A stretch of 64,000 bases of DNA from Bugula neritina (taxonomy: Eukaryota > Bryozoa > Gymnolaemata > Cheilostomatida > Bugulidae). The first letter of the stretch is position 1. Each line of letters starts with the position of its first letter. The notes below the pieces were generated by a model. That model was not told the origin of the DNA, ran no database searches, and saw only the letters and a program-made list of their open reading frames with translations. Positions 1 to 11,870 of the stretch are shown here, one piece after another. Both the position numbers and the translations under genes were made by a program. Location: contig OZ037768.1 in the NCBI GenBank assembly GCA_964035545.1, positions 12,482,175-12,546,174 on the forward strand, in the 5' to 3' direction.

Positions 1-2908
1 CCTGTAATGAAGTACCATTGCATGGTGATAATAATTTTGATATGTTGTGATAATTGCTGAAGACTTGAACTAATAGTATAATAGTGATATCAATAGTAGT
101 CTTTGTGAACTCGTAAACTTCTTTGTAAAACCTACTGTGATTTCTGTCTGTTTATATAATGTGTGTGCAATTGTGTGCATTGCTAAATTAAATATTTAGT
201 ATATTCATGTTTAGTTCCATCATTTTTTGCAATTGCTATGTTAATTCCTTTGTCATGAATACTATTGAGCTGCTGCCAATTGTATCATATTATGGGTTGA
301 AGTACAGACGGCAGCTTCACTGAAAGAGGACCATAGGGACACAATCTCAACCCGACTTTGCAGGGAATTTGTTGACTCATTCTCTTTCTACTTTTTTGGT
401 GCAAATCATGAGGTTGTCTCTAAATGTTGGTTTATTTTCAGTGAAAATAATAAATGATTATATTTTTATATTTGTATCATGTGTTAAAAGATAACTTGTA
501 ATATCTTACACTGGTTAAAGTGGAGAATATATGAGGTATTTTTTGTTTTGTAGTATATATCAGAGAGTTTTTTTGTTATCACAATACAGCACCTTTATTA
601 TTTGACAACAGAATTTATTTCATAACTCTAAGTGCTTGCATGTGATAACATTATACTCCTTATTTTCAGACAACCAATGATGATATTATGGGTAATAAGA
701 CATGTTGATTGTACCCAGATCTGATGAGAAGAAAGTTCTATTCTACCAACTCAACTGAACAGGTAATATGTATATAGTAGGAGTTGTGTCCCTCCTATGA
801 CATTTTGTAAGCTAATGCAGTCCATGCTTCAGACTTGTCCGTTATATTATATCAAGTAGGGACAACTTCAGAACTTTCCGATTCTTGAAAATCAAAACCA
901 AAGCAAGACTAAGTGGAAATGTTGAAAAACCTGTCAAGGTGATAGCATAGGCTAACACTGTTTTGACCAATAAAATTTGTCAATTCAATTACTGTGACAT
1001 CACACACAAGAACTAGTTCAGCTTTTCTCAGCTTCCATTTTTGTCTAATTCAACTTAACCTTTTTGTCAGGTATGTTTATCCTGTCAAACTCATTACTTT
1101 TCTTTCAGTTTCTTCCCCAAGCCTTGGTTTATATTACTGGTTTTGATATCTCATAAGCAACTAGTAATCATGATACAATATTCTACTGTTTTGAATAATA
1201 TCTATTCATCTAAAGTTGTCTCCTCACTTCTTTTATCTTTCATATTAGGAAAGTAGACTGAGTAGAATAAGAAGTAGTTTCTACAGAAGACGCATCTAGT
1301 TGTTTTGTTGACAAAGTGACAAGTGAAAAGACAGCTGATTGGGCAGTTCTCCTGACCTAGTAACACTGGTTGGTTGTGTACATTACCATCCCATTCATAC
1401 ATCTGTTATTGTAGAATTGTTGATAATATTATCCATCATACAGTACTGGTGACTCTGTAGTAGCAGTTATTGTATATTATCTGCCTTATAAAACTGAATA
1501 TTCCATAGTACTTGCTTTCTATTAACAATTAAAAACAGTTCATCATATATAGTATATACCTTTCAAGACTAATATATAGTTTACTCTATACTACTTCTAG
1601 TAGTATATTGTCAGCATGTTTTAGGACTTGCAAATCAGTTTCAAAATTAGTCATGTGACATGTTGGCACCAGTCAAGCAGCCTGGTTTTCTTTTGCATTC
1701 TTTGATAATATGAAAAGGTTGACCATTAGTGATAAACTTAAATCACTAATAACATGTCACGTCACCCTTCACTACTTATATATTTACCAATTGATTATTG
1801 ATATGCCGTATTCTTGTTAAAAATGTCGCATATGAGAATCGATCTATTCACCTAAGTTAGGGGAAGAGGTGTGGAATGGTAATAGGTGTACAAAAAGATA
1901 ACTCTCTCACAGGTTATTGAATTGTAACTCTGGTCATTTTTCATATATTATGTATGTTATATTACAGTAATAGACTTTTAATAAGTTCATTGATCTTAGT
2001 TCGTTTATAATTACATTTACCATTGAAAATTTAGCACTGTTATAATTTACTCAAGTTGCAGACGGCCTCACATGCTCCAATAGATAAGTAAATAGGAAAA
2101 CATGCTGAATATAGTACTGCTTTCTTAATTGTTCTTATATTAGGTTTTTAAAAACCTGCAATGAAAAGGTTATTCGAAAATTCATTAACTTAAATCCTGC
2201 AGGTACCAAATTTATATGAATTTCAATAATTTTTTATTAATATTTAAATTAAATACAAACTGTCTGCCACTTTGTAAATTATGGACAACCTGCAGTTGTT
2301 GCATATAAGTCATAATAATAAGATATTGAAGTTAATGTAATAGTAAATTTAAATATTTGCTAAATTTAAATTGGGATACCATTGTTGTATGACATCACAA
2401 TCATAATACTACCCACAACAAAAACTGCTTACATCATAATTGTTAGTCTACATTTCTATTGAAAATATTATTGTTTTGATATTATGTTGAATGTTAATAT
2501 GCTTATACTGAGAAAATGATATTAGAATTATTCAGAAGCTTTCGGGCCTCAATTACCAATTTGGGTAAGTTTTGCATGAAAATCATCTTGCCATCATTAT
2601 AAACAATCAGGCAGAAGTTTAAATATTTTCATTAAAGTGTTTGCACACAGTAAAATACACATCAATCTGGTGAATATAGTCCCATTAGAGGAAGATGAAA
2701 CAGTATTACTAATTTTTTTTACGTACTATTTTGTTTTGGGCAAAGGGATACAGTAAATCTAGTAACTAGGATCTAGGCATAAAGTTAAAAGATCGGCTAA
2801 TGGTGTGTTTGATATTTTGAAGTGGTATTCAATTTCCATAGACCTCTTTAAATCAGATTGTAAAATGAATCTATCTAAGTTTATACATGACAGTATTGTC
2901 ACTTCTAG
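1..2908. other. Non-coding 5' flank of unit A; duplication breakpoint near 698
   Basis: No convincing gene. Bases 1 to about 697 have no counterpart elsewhere in the window. From about 698 (at 'aagacatgttgattgtaccc') the sequence matches the flank of the other two ankyrin copies (17417 onward, resuming after the insertion at 23428; and 51953 onward), so a duplication or rearrangement breakpoint lies near 698 and the B-box part of the unit is missing here. An exon-like 29-base segment with good splice consensus sits at 2536-2564 and recurs at 24698-24726 and near 53965 upstream of the other copies. It could be a 5' exon of the ankyrin gene, but I could not connect it in frame. Confidence 0.6.
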
Positions 2909-5900
2909 TATGTTGCCGAGCTAGTGAATCTGAAATAGAGGTTGACAGTGAGGAACTATCTATTGATTACAGTGAGATCAGTAGTAGTCAACTACATACA
3001 CCCTCTTCTCTGGACAATGAAGACCCATCTTCAGTAAGCACACACTAAACTTAAAGAGTTAGGAGTAACTGTAGAACTACACTGCAATTACTTTCACTTT
3101 TACATTTAGTTTTAGTTTTCAATTGAGAAGACTTGAAGTTCCTGGTGGACTATTTTGGAAATGGTGCTTTTCTTTTCTGTTTCATCACTACTTTGAGAAA
3201 CCTGTATAGCTATACAAATAATGTTTGTTTATTATGTAACAACAAGAGTTGAAGTAGTGAGTAGTGTAAATAGTGTACTGCTTCTGTTGCAGCATGAATT
3301 TGATGTGAATGCTGAGGCTAGAGATAACTATTCCCTGTTGCATGTAGCAGCAAAACAAGGAATTGAACGAGTTATCACTTCACTTCCAAAGCATTCAAAA
3401 CTATTTGATTCCATGACTAAGGTAACAATTTAGTGTATTCAGTGCCTCCACCTGAGAACAACCGTTGGATGTGTATGTTGATTAGAACTGGTAAAAAGCA
3501 GTCTACCAAAATTTACTTTCAATTGTTGTAGAATTTACTCCTAAATTATTTTGAGTGACATGTAGACACAGTGCATACTGGTGCTTGTAGAATGGATTGA
3601 CGCCTCTCCATGTCAGCATTGAAAACAATCAACAGACAGTAACAAGGATGTTACTCCAAAAAGGCGCAAAGCCTGAACTCAAAAATGATGATGGACATAC
3701 AGCTCTGCACCTAGCTGCTCAGCATGGTCAAGCTGCAATAGTTTTACTTCTGCTGGAGAAATATGGTGTCTCCCCTGACAGCAGGGCTAAGGTGAGAGTT
3801 ATTCTGCTAAACTTGAGATAGCTCAGCAAAATTATGAACATTTTGGAGTCTGTTTGATCAATGTATGTTAGCTTCATTTTTTATGATTGAAAATTACCTA
3901 CATTGTAAATGGCCATGTTAATGTTCTGCTTATTGTTGAACTACATAACCTATAAAAAGAATTGTTATATTTTCTCGGATCTAGAAACCCTCATCATAAT
4001 GTTAGTAAGAGTGCTTACATCTTGTTAATTATATTCTTTATTCTAATCTCTGATGAGTCATAAAGTCTACTTAATGGTTACTAGTGATTGTGTTTACAGA
4101 ATGGCTACACGCCTCTACATTATGCTGTGGGAAAAGGTGACATGGATACGGTCTGTGCTTTGATAGAGTATGGCGCAAGAGTAAGCGCAGAGTCGGAAAA
4201 TGGGTTCACCCCCCTACACATTGCCGCTATGGATGGACTCAGTGATATTGTATCGATGCTGTTGGAAAATGGTGCTAGTCCCAACTGTTATACCAAAGTA
4301 TGTCTACCTTTTCCGAACAGCTAGCGATGTTACAGTTACTTCTTGTGATCAACTGCCAGTGCGGCAGCATACTATCTCAACATTTGCTGTTCTAAGTTTC
4401 TTTATTCAAACTTCCATTACTTTTTTATTCAGCAGATATCTATTTTATAAGTGATTAATAGTTGATTAGTTTTTATTTATAACTGGTTTAAATCAAGGTC
4501 CTGAATCTGTCAAAGAAGATGATAACTTTTATTTTAAATCAGCTCGTAAGTAGAGAAGCTACAAATCTAAGAAAATCAACTCCAAGTTACTAAAATAATG
4601 TGACAACACAAACTGTGCCCTTAATGTTACAACTGCAACTGTTATACCAACTGATTATTAACATGAACTATGACCCTTATCAAAAGTGGAAAACATAAAA
4701 TTGAAAGCTTTTCTTCTTAAATATTATTTGAGTATTGAATGTTGACTATTTGATTGAGTTGCTACTGCTATGGTATATTTTAGGACGGATTAACCCCAAT
4801 GCACCTGTGCAGGGAGAAAAACGATGCTCTCACAGCAGAGATTCTCTTGAAGTATGGTGCTAGTCTCCCTACAACCTCTAAAGCTGACAGACATAGTGGT
4901 CAGGTAAATATTGTAAAATCTCTGTCAAAACATGAAGCAGAAGTAGACATTGCCCTTACATTATCTGTTATAAAATCATCTACAGTTTGATATTAGAATC
5001 ATAACATTGTAGTGTTCGATATTGCAACTTATATTGGACTAAACATATTTGATTGTGTGTTAATTTTGTGTTCACATTGACTTAGTCTGACATTTAATTT
5101 TGTGTCAGCAAAACATTGCTACAGCATCTTCTGGGCCATTAGTCAATGAGTTAATCAAACCATTTCTAAACTTTGTCTCACAAACTGATTGCACATGTGA
5201 GGAAGCTAGTAATCAATCTGGCTCTGTCTAGGGTTTATCTGGATCACAGTCTATTTCTATGTCATGAGCTAAAAGTGCATCATTTTACTCGTCTTGATAT
5301 AAGCGTTTTCCCAATGCATGTCAGTTCTGTTTTTGGTCATCAAATGTTGATTTATTGAGTCAGCTAACTAGTAAATATAACATCAATGAAATTTACAGAT
5401 GCTGACTGAGATTAGAGATAAAGCTTTAAAGTATTTGGAGTAACTTACTAGAAATTGGTCATGTTTCGCTAAGCATTAAGATATACGAGTCGTTAATTTT
5501 GTGTGAATCAGCAGTGTAACTGCCAAAAGAATGATAAATTTTCAATTATTCTGTTTATTTAAGACCTTCTATAGTTACTGGTTTTTTAGTTAGGCACTCT
5601 TCACTTAATAAATTGGTCACAGCATTATGAATATTGAATTAGTATATTTGGAGTGCATAATTTCATTATTATATATATTATAAACGCCTATTAAAGTGTC
5701 TATCTATGAAAATGTATATTTAGTGTGATAGTACAATAGCAATGCAATAATTTCCTTGTAGGTGTATGGTATGCAGAGCGTTAAGACAAAACCTCGAACA
5801 GGAAAAATCAGGCGGGCTTTACGTAGCATCGCCTCTGCTGGTAAGGATCTGATTATTAACTTACCAATTACTTTGTTTCATACTGGCAATTATTTACAAA

Positions 5901-7897
5901 ATTAAATTGTTAAGAATTTTTCAAATCGAATATTACTAATTTATGGTTTTGCATAATGGTAAAACCCATAGTTAATTTTACTTTATTGTTAGAGGCCTAG
6001 TGAGTTCCAAGCAATAATTTAGCCATCAATGTATGTAAATATATATCAGTTCTTTACGAACACGCAGCGACTCACACGCAAGCACATACAAACACGCACA
6101 CACCCACAAACACCCACACACACCCATACTAGTAGTTTATTCTATTCCTTTTAGGCCTCAAATGCAAGAGTGTTTTTACTCTGAAAAAGAGAAAAACTTG
6201 TAAGAGGGCCCACAGCACACTTTATTCTCAGGAGGATTTACACTCTGACAATTCAATGAAAAGTAAAAACCCTGGAGTCACTCAGTACGTTTAGTATATA
6301 ATGTACCCAACTATATGTGAACCAAATTGATCTATTTTTTCTATATCTCACATAGACAAGAAATGCAATGAGCATGTTTCTCGTTCTTTGGCTGTAAGTA
6401 GTTCAAAATCGGTTTATGAAAGACATTTTGTAAATTTGTTATATAAAATCAGTTTTTTTCTTTATTTGTAGTGAGAAGCTCAAATTGAAAAGGTAATGAT
6501 AACTAACTTGGAAGAATTGTTGCAGTTAAAACTGTTGCTAAACATTACTCAGTTCTATTGGGTTTGTTTTAATAATTACAGTAGAAGCTTTTCTATATAT
6601 AAGAAAACTGCTACTGCAATAACAACACACGCCCACACACACACACACACACACACAAACACGCACACATGCACACATAAATTAACTACCAGCTACTTCA
6701 TTATCAACTGCGTTGACATGGTATATGCATCTCACTTTAGATTCCGTATCAGTTTCCTGGTGGATGCCAGAGGAGGAGTCTTCCAGGGATGCCGGGAGAA
6801 AGTCCGTTTTACCATCCCACCTGGTGTGGCAACCGAACCAATGAGAATTGTGTGCCGTCTCCTTGAGAAAGGAGTGATGCCCTCTCTCCAGTACGATGAA
6901 TTACTCATCTTCCCCATTCTCTCTCTAGAGCCTGCTTGTGCTGCCTTTATTGGGTAATTTTTATTCACACACTTGTCATTGAGTTTAGTGGGAGAAACTG
7001 AAAATCTTTATATCATTTTTATTACTTTTTCATGTTTTCATTAAACCTGATTACACCTTTATTCAAACACAGTGCATGTAAAAAGTATAACTGTTTTCTA
7101 AAATTGGCACCTGTGTTTTTTCTTTTCAGCCCTGTCATAATAGATGTTGCTGCTAGTCAAGATGAACAGGAAACCATTGTCATTGCAAGTGATGATGGTG
7201 TAACATGGCAGGAACATAAGCAGACAGTGAATGACAGCCTTTGTGGTATGTAGTATTAAATAGTAAATTTGTTATCAATTTTATCTTTTGCCAATTTTGA
7301 GCTGTCAACACCCTAAGATTCATCAGTATTGAAAAGCTGTTATTTTCACAAGCAGTGTAAAGTTACCAGGTTTAGAAACAGGTTATTATAGCATGTCACA
7401 TGCTGGTATTTATACAAATTTATACAAACTGTCTAGCATATCTCCAGACTTTAATACCTTCAGAAGTGTATAAACAATCTAAACTGTTCATTGCCTTGAA
7501 GTACTTCCTTCTTCTAGTTAATGCAGCTGGCTATGGGTATAGCCACTATATTCATTGAGCAGTCTTTTTTAAGAACATCTCTGATATCTTCTGAAGCTAA
7601 TAGTAACATGCAATATGATCAGAAATGGGAAACTAGCTTCTGCTTACACTTCAAATAGTAGCATTATTGATATATTGTCCCTCTTTATATAAAAATATTA
7701 GGATTGTAGACTTGTATCAAAGCATAGCAAGAAAACTTTAATACATAACTAATCTGATATATGTTATGTGCTCTTTAGACGTTGAGACTTTGGACAGAAT
7801 AGTAGAAAAGAATATGACGAGAATTGTTACAGCGAGGCTGCGCCGATATTTTGCTTTCGTCTCAAAGGCGAAAAGGGAAAATATTTCTGACTTCTGA
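2909..7897 (+). CDS. Ankyrin-repeat/ZU5 domain protein, copy A (13 exons, 5' end unresolved)
   Basis: Probable scaffold or adaptor protein; cellular role unknown. Proposed exons: 2909-3033, 3293-3421, 3591-3791, 4100-4297, 4784-4903, 5109-5225, 5762-5840, 6155-6284, 6361-6393, 6472-6492, 6741-6953, 7130-7245, 7779-7897. Joined they give 533 codons including TGA. Exon 1 encodes an acidic, serine-rich leader. Exons 2-5 encode six ankyrin repeats with TPLH or TALH cores. Exons 6-10 are a Lys/Arg-rich linker. Exons 11-13 encode a ZU5 domain: it opens with FLVDARGGVFQGC, contains FTIPPGVATEP and DDGVTWQEH, and ends YFAFVSKAKREN before the stop. That beginning and end match ankyrin-type ZU5. No UPA or death domain follows. 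The exon 6 donor (GTCTAG) is weak and was chosen by phase. Exon 9 uses the second of two AG acceptors. No initiating Met was found, so upstream exons are missing from this model. Confidence 0.72.
6615..6680. repeat. Short (AC)n tract in the intron before the ZU5 exon, copy A
   Basis: Imperfect CA/CG-rich dinucleotide tract in the intron between the 21-base exon and the first ZU5 exon. The same intron has a similar short tract in copy B (about 29080-29140) and a roughly 280-base pure tract in copy C. Confidence 0.85.
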
Positions 7898-10651
7898 AGT
7901 TTTAAAAGTATTATGTGAAGATTATATAGAAAACTATATAAAAGACATTATTATCATTAACTGCTATATATGAATATTTATTATGTTGCATTGAAAAAGA
8001 ATAAGTTCTTTGCTCTCAAGCTACTTTTGTGATTTAAAATGAAGTGTGCTTTATTCAATGCTTTGGGCCTCGATACTTTATCCGGTCATCAAGTTGTTTT
8101 TTTTATTCTTATTCTCCAACATAAAGGGGAACTTCAAAACATATTTGACTACGAATTTAGCATCAAACAAACTAAAATCTTTGGTTTTGATACTAATTTC
8201 AAGTGTTTTACCAATGTTTACTTCTAAATACTTGTTGAGGGTATACTGCTTGCTGTAATATCTCACCTATATTCACCTATATTTGTCTATTTAAAGCACT
8301 TTTGTGTAATTATATACATTTTCTTGCGTAATCACACATAATCACATATGTATAATATAGAGCAGCAATAGTGTGTAATAGTCTGTGCAATATATCGGAG
8401 GGTAAAATTATTTTCCTCATTCAATACACACATATAAAGTGTACACCAAAACATACTTTGTTGTTGATTAAGTATTCCACATAAATCCCTGGTGCATGTA
8501 ATGTTGATAAGCATAGTCAACCACACTGATTATACATTTTACCACAAGTTAGTGAGGGATGAAAACAAATATTATAAAAACTTGCCAACCAGCCACAACG
8601 GTCATAGGGGTACAAAAGCCGTCCAAATTGTGAGAGAACTCATTGACTTAGAGTTGTGATTTTTTTCATAAAAAGGTATTGACTTAATTATTCAGCCTTT
8701 GTAGTTTCAACACTTGCAGAACATACATGTTGAAAAGGCGAGTGAAAAACTGTTTTTACCTACTTTTTGCAATTTTTTTTAGATGTAGTTGAAGCTTTAT
8801 AACTGTTTACACTCAAAGGCAACAAGCCTAGATTTTACTGATATTGTTGCCATATCTTGTCTCTACATCGCTTAACAAGTATAACAGCAAACTTTAAAAT
8901 AAATTTTCTTTGAGGCACATTTATTTTCCATTTGGCCACATGAGGCACAATTGCACCCTGATCACTGTTACTAGTTTGTTTGCCCAAAAGGTTCGTTGAA
9001 ATGTTACTAAAGTCTGTAGATATAGCCATTTTAAACCGTACGTTTTGTAAAATATCAAAGACATCATGGTAAGACTGCAAAACTACAAGGTGAAGCTCCT
9101 GTAATATATACATCTGGTGAGGTCAGAGATTTGCCATTTTATGCATAATACAAAACACTCTGCTGTTGCTACTAGTAGATAGTCATGATATTCACTATAT
9201 ATTATATCATTGAAGGAATATACATGTATTTCACTAAAATAAATTGTGGATTGCTCATTTGCTCCCCCCTCTCCCTTCCGTACTCCAGTCACTTAAACCG
9301 AAGCCATGCCCCTTAGCTACAGTTCATAGAAAAAAGTCCATTAGAATTTTGTAATATATGTGTAGTGGCCAGCGAAGCGTACTAATCATACACGTGCACC
9401 ATAACCAATCGTGTTGAAGCACGTGACTACTCCCTGCAGAGCAGAACGCTTCCAGACAGTTTTATATAGCTAGTTAGTTCAGAGTAGTACAGGAATAGAG
9501 ATAGTAGGTTAAGTAGACTTGTGAGAGTATTGTGGATGTTCAATGTATTTTTTATGTTTCTTGTATGTATATAGTTAAATATGGTCTTTTATCACGTATC
9601 TTCTGTGATGTTATTGGAACCTTCATCTAAATAGAACACAGTTGCACACAGGATCCACCCTAAATATTATAATTGGCAAAATTATAACATATGTTACTAA
9701 AGTTTTTTTCTGATGAAATTTCCTCTGAAGTGAAAATGAAAAAACATTTTCAGTTTATAAACAGTAATGATAATGGCACCGTAGAACCGAGTAATGTGCA
9801 TTTGATTTAGCCTTCCTCTGCTATCAGTGGTGGCACAAACTGTAGGTACAGCTAGAACATGAATTTTGCTGTAGATCTGAAAGAATATTTTCATTTATTT
9901 GTAATATTAAATAAATATATATCAGATGGAACAAAATTTGCAAAGTTTCAATATATTTGTTGTGTCCCACCCAGTGGTCAATTGTACCCCGGTACTGGGG
10001 CACAATGGGCCGGTTTTTTTCGTCATGAAAATTTCATTATGAAAGTTGTGAGAGAGATAGAAACAACAAACTGATACCTGTAATAGATAACAGATGCAGC
10101 ATTAAGACTAGAGATTATTGAACTAGTAACTTGGAAATCAGACGAATGAGAGCAAAAAATCCAAAATTCAATGCTTTGTCCCCATATCATAATATTATGT
10201 TGGTGAATAATGTTATGGCCAGCGGAAGTATAACAACCTGTGTCCCCTGCTAAACATGGCGCGATAGTTTATGCCCAGGAAAGACAACTCCAAGTCATGC
10301 CTTCTCCACTCATAGTCATGTCGTTGCTACATGCCACAACCTGCCAATTAATATGGATAATAACAAATAGAATATAGGTCGACCAATCAGAGTTGAGCTC
10401 TTGTATATAACCAACACCTTCCGGCGCCCACGAGGGGAAGTACCACATGGGGCACAAATGAATGCCATAATACAGTTTGACCATAATACATGCAGTTGCT
10501 TGATACCGACACATAAGCGTGGCTCCAAGTAAGCATAGGAACAGGGGGGGGGCATAGCCCAACATGCCTGGAGACTAAGCGTTGCAACAACCTACCCCAG
10601 TGACATTCTGCACTGTTTATTACAACTTCTTATGCTCGTTTCACTATATAT

Positions 10652-10660
<9 letters not shown>
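7898..10660. other. 3' flank of ankyrin gene A and shared non-coding block
   Basis: No supported gene. The first ~650 bases follow the ankyrin stop and are shared by all three copies. From about 8594 to 9615 copies A and B agree, but C (60470-61058) carries different sequence, so an insertion or replacement separates them. The stretch 9361-9660 contains TTTATATAG and repeated ACGTG motifs and could be a promoter or solo LTR, but I could not find matching ends. Bases 9477-9484 (GTTCAGAG) are the empty target of the hAT-like element found in unit B. A slightly GC-richer block at about 10130-10620 is shared by all three units; its short minus-strand ORFs look incidental. Confidence 0.55.

Positions 10661-10661
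<1 letters not shown>

Positions 10662-10708
<47 letters not shown>
10662..10708. repeat. (AT)n microsatellite abutting PLE copy A
   Basis: Pure AT dinucleotide run at the 3' side of a minus-strand Penelope-like element. The matching position is much longer in unit B (35572-35681). In unit C it occurs without the element (62119-62158), consistent with insertion into or beside TA repeats. Confidence 0.95.
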
Positions 10709-10710
<2 letters not shown>

Positions 10711-10760
10711 GTACTAATACAATTTTGGATATAAAAATAAACTTAGATCTTCATTCTATT

Positions 10761-10805
10761 GACTACAATATTGTTTCACGTAGTGCGAGCTACGATCATC
10801 AGGTC
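10761..10805 (-). ncRNA. Hammerhead ribozyme motif, PLE copy A
   Basis: On the minus strand: GAC, core CTGATGA, stem II (CGTAG pairs with CTACG around a 6-base loop), core GAA, short stem III (ACAA pairs with TTGT), cleavage-site A, then GTC closing stem I with GAC. All invariant core positions are present. Weak points are a U-U mismatch next to the core in stem II and only three clear base pairs in stem I. Very short stem III is typical of PLE and retrozyme hammerheads, which may act as dimers. An identical copy is at 35734-35778. Confidence 0.65.
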
Positions 10806-10874
10806 GTTGTGTGTACGCTTGAGTGATTTTGTTTTGAAATTAGTATTGTTAGTGTATTACTACGCTGGAATGTT

Positions 10875-11861
10875 TTAACTAGCGTCTGTTAAGTGCGCAA
10901 GTAAAAATTTGCGTTTATGTCTACACGTGGTGGAAAGCTCTTTTCGTTTGTTGAGGGAAGATAACTCCGGTTGTTTCAAAATTATATACTTCTCATAGTT
11001 GCATAAATTACATCTATTGGTTAGGTTTGAGTATGATTTGCAAATCTTTAAAATATTCCATTTTAAGCTGAATTTCGTTTTGTTGTCTTTTAAATTCCAG
11101 ATGTGTCTGCTGAGTTGCGTGCTGTTAGCTTTATCTGCATGTAGGAAAGAGGCTTTGTGGTTATTGAATCTGGTTTTGAAGGTAGTCGAACAGAGTCCTA
11201 TGTATGAATGGCTGGAATTATTGTCATGTCTTGTTACAGTTGCTTGGTATATTACACCTTTGTATAAGCATTTACCATTTAGTGGACAGTGGGAAGGTTG
11301 TTTGCAGTTACATTGTGTGTCATTTAGTTTAGTAGCGGTAGTAGGGGTGTGTGCGGTTTTAAGTTTGTGATGGTTCGAGCCATCAATAATATTTTTCATG
11401 TTGGGCATGCATGAATAGCTAATTTTTATAGTTTTCCTATTGAAAATTTTACTTAGTTGGTTGGATGGTGGAAAGCATTTGTCGATGATTTGAAGAAATT
11501 TCTTCCCTATTTTGGCTTTTACTGCTGAACTAAAAGGTGGGTTGTACCACAATATGTTTCTATTTCTATTTCTATTATTGTTGTTGGATTTAGGTGTCGG
11601 GTTATATTTTAATTTATAGTCATATCCACTGTTTGATAGTGTTTCTTGGTACGGTTGTATGGTGGTTTTAAACTCTTCTTCATTGGAGGATAGTGAGCTA
11701 AGTCTTCTATTTATATTTTCCGGTATGTTTTTCAATACTGCAGGTGGGTGGTCGCTTTGTTTGTGAACGTAGAGGATAGTGTTTCCAGGTTTTGTATAGG
11801 GTTTATAGGATTGGTTAATCAAGTCATATATATATACATATATATATACATATAGCAGCAA
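10875..11861 (-). pseudogene. PLE polyprotein C-terminus with GIY-YIG endonuclease, copy A
   Basis: 328 codons. The first ~15 residues (YVYIYVYIYD) are translated microsatellite, so the start is not real. Residues ~150-200 carry the PLE-type cysteine cluster (C184, C186, C192, C198) just before the nuclease. GIY-YIG endonuclease follows: GVIYQA at 201-206, SYIG at 219-222, conserved Arg at ~231, and a CNLCNYEKYI segment at ~284-293 with the likely catalytic Glu. No reverse transcriptase motifs, so it cannot move on its own. Intact here and in unit B (35848-36858) with few differences, which suggests a recent duplication rather than selection. Confidence 0.75.
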
Positions 11862-11870
11862 ACTTGCATC

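Larger units (their letters stand above)
10709..11870 (-). mobile_element. 5'-truncated Penelope-like retroelement, copy A
   Basis: Minus-strand element keeping only the C-terminal part of the single PLE polyprotein plus a 3' untranslated region. The reverse transcriptase core is absent, as usual for 5'-truncated PLE insertions. It sits between TA-rich microsatellites: 10662-10708 on its 3' side, and ATATATACATATATA at about 11825-11850 on its 5' side. The 3' region carries a hammerhead ribozyme motif (10761-10805), a known hallmark of PLEs. Unit B has the same insertion at the same place, so it predates the A/B duplication. Unit C lacks it. Confidence 0.8.

Noticed and set aside
6496-6957. 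153-codon ORF covering the ZU5 exon
   Set aside because: Its first ~80 codons are intron, including the CA tract; only 6741-6953 is exon.
8835-9113. Minus-strand 92-codon ORF with a partial match at 31222-31416
   Set aside because: The start region is altered by a small indel in unit B and the sequence is absent in unit C; no known domain seen.
10269-10590. Overlapping minus-strand ORFs of 67-98 codons, repeated at 35188-35517 and 61780-62063
   Set aside because: Three overlapping frames, no recognisable motif, and frames shift between units through the variable poly-G run; looks non-coding.
10999-11370. Plus-strand 123-codon ORF, also 35972-36343
   Set aside because: Antisense shadow of the PLE GIY-YIG coding region.
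11372-11381. GGTTCGAGCC, like a tRNA T-arm/B box
   Set aside because: Lies in PLE coding sequence with no surrounding cloverleaf.
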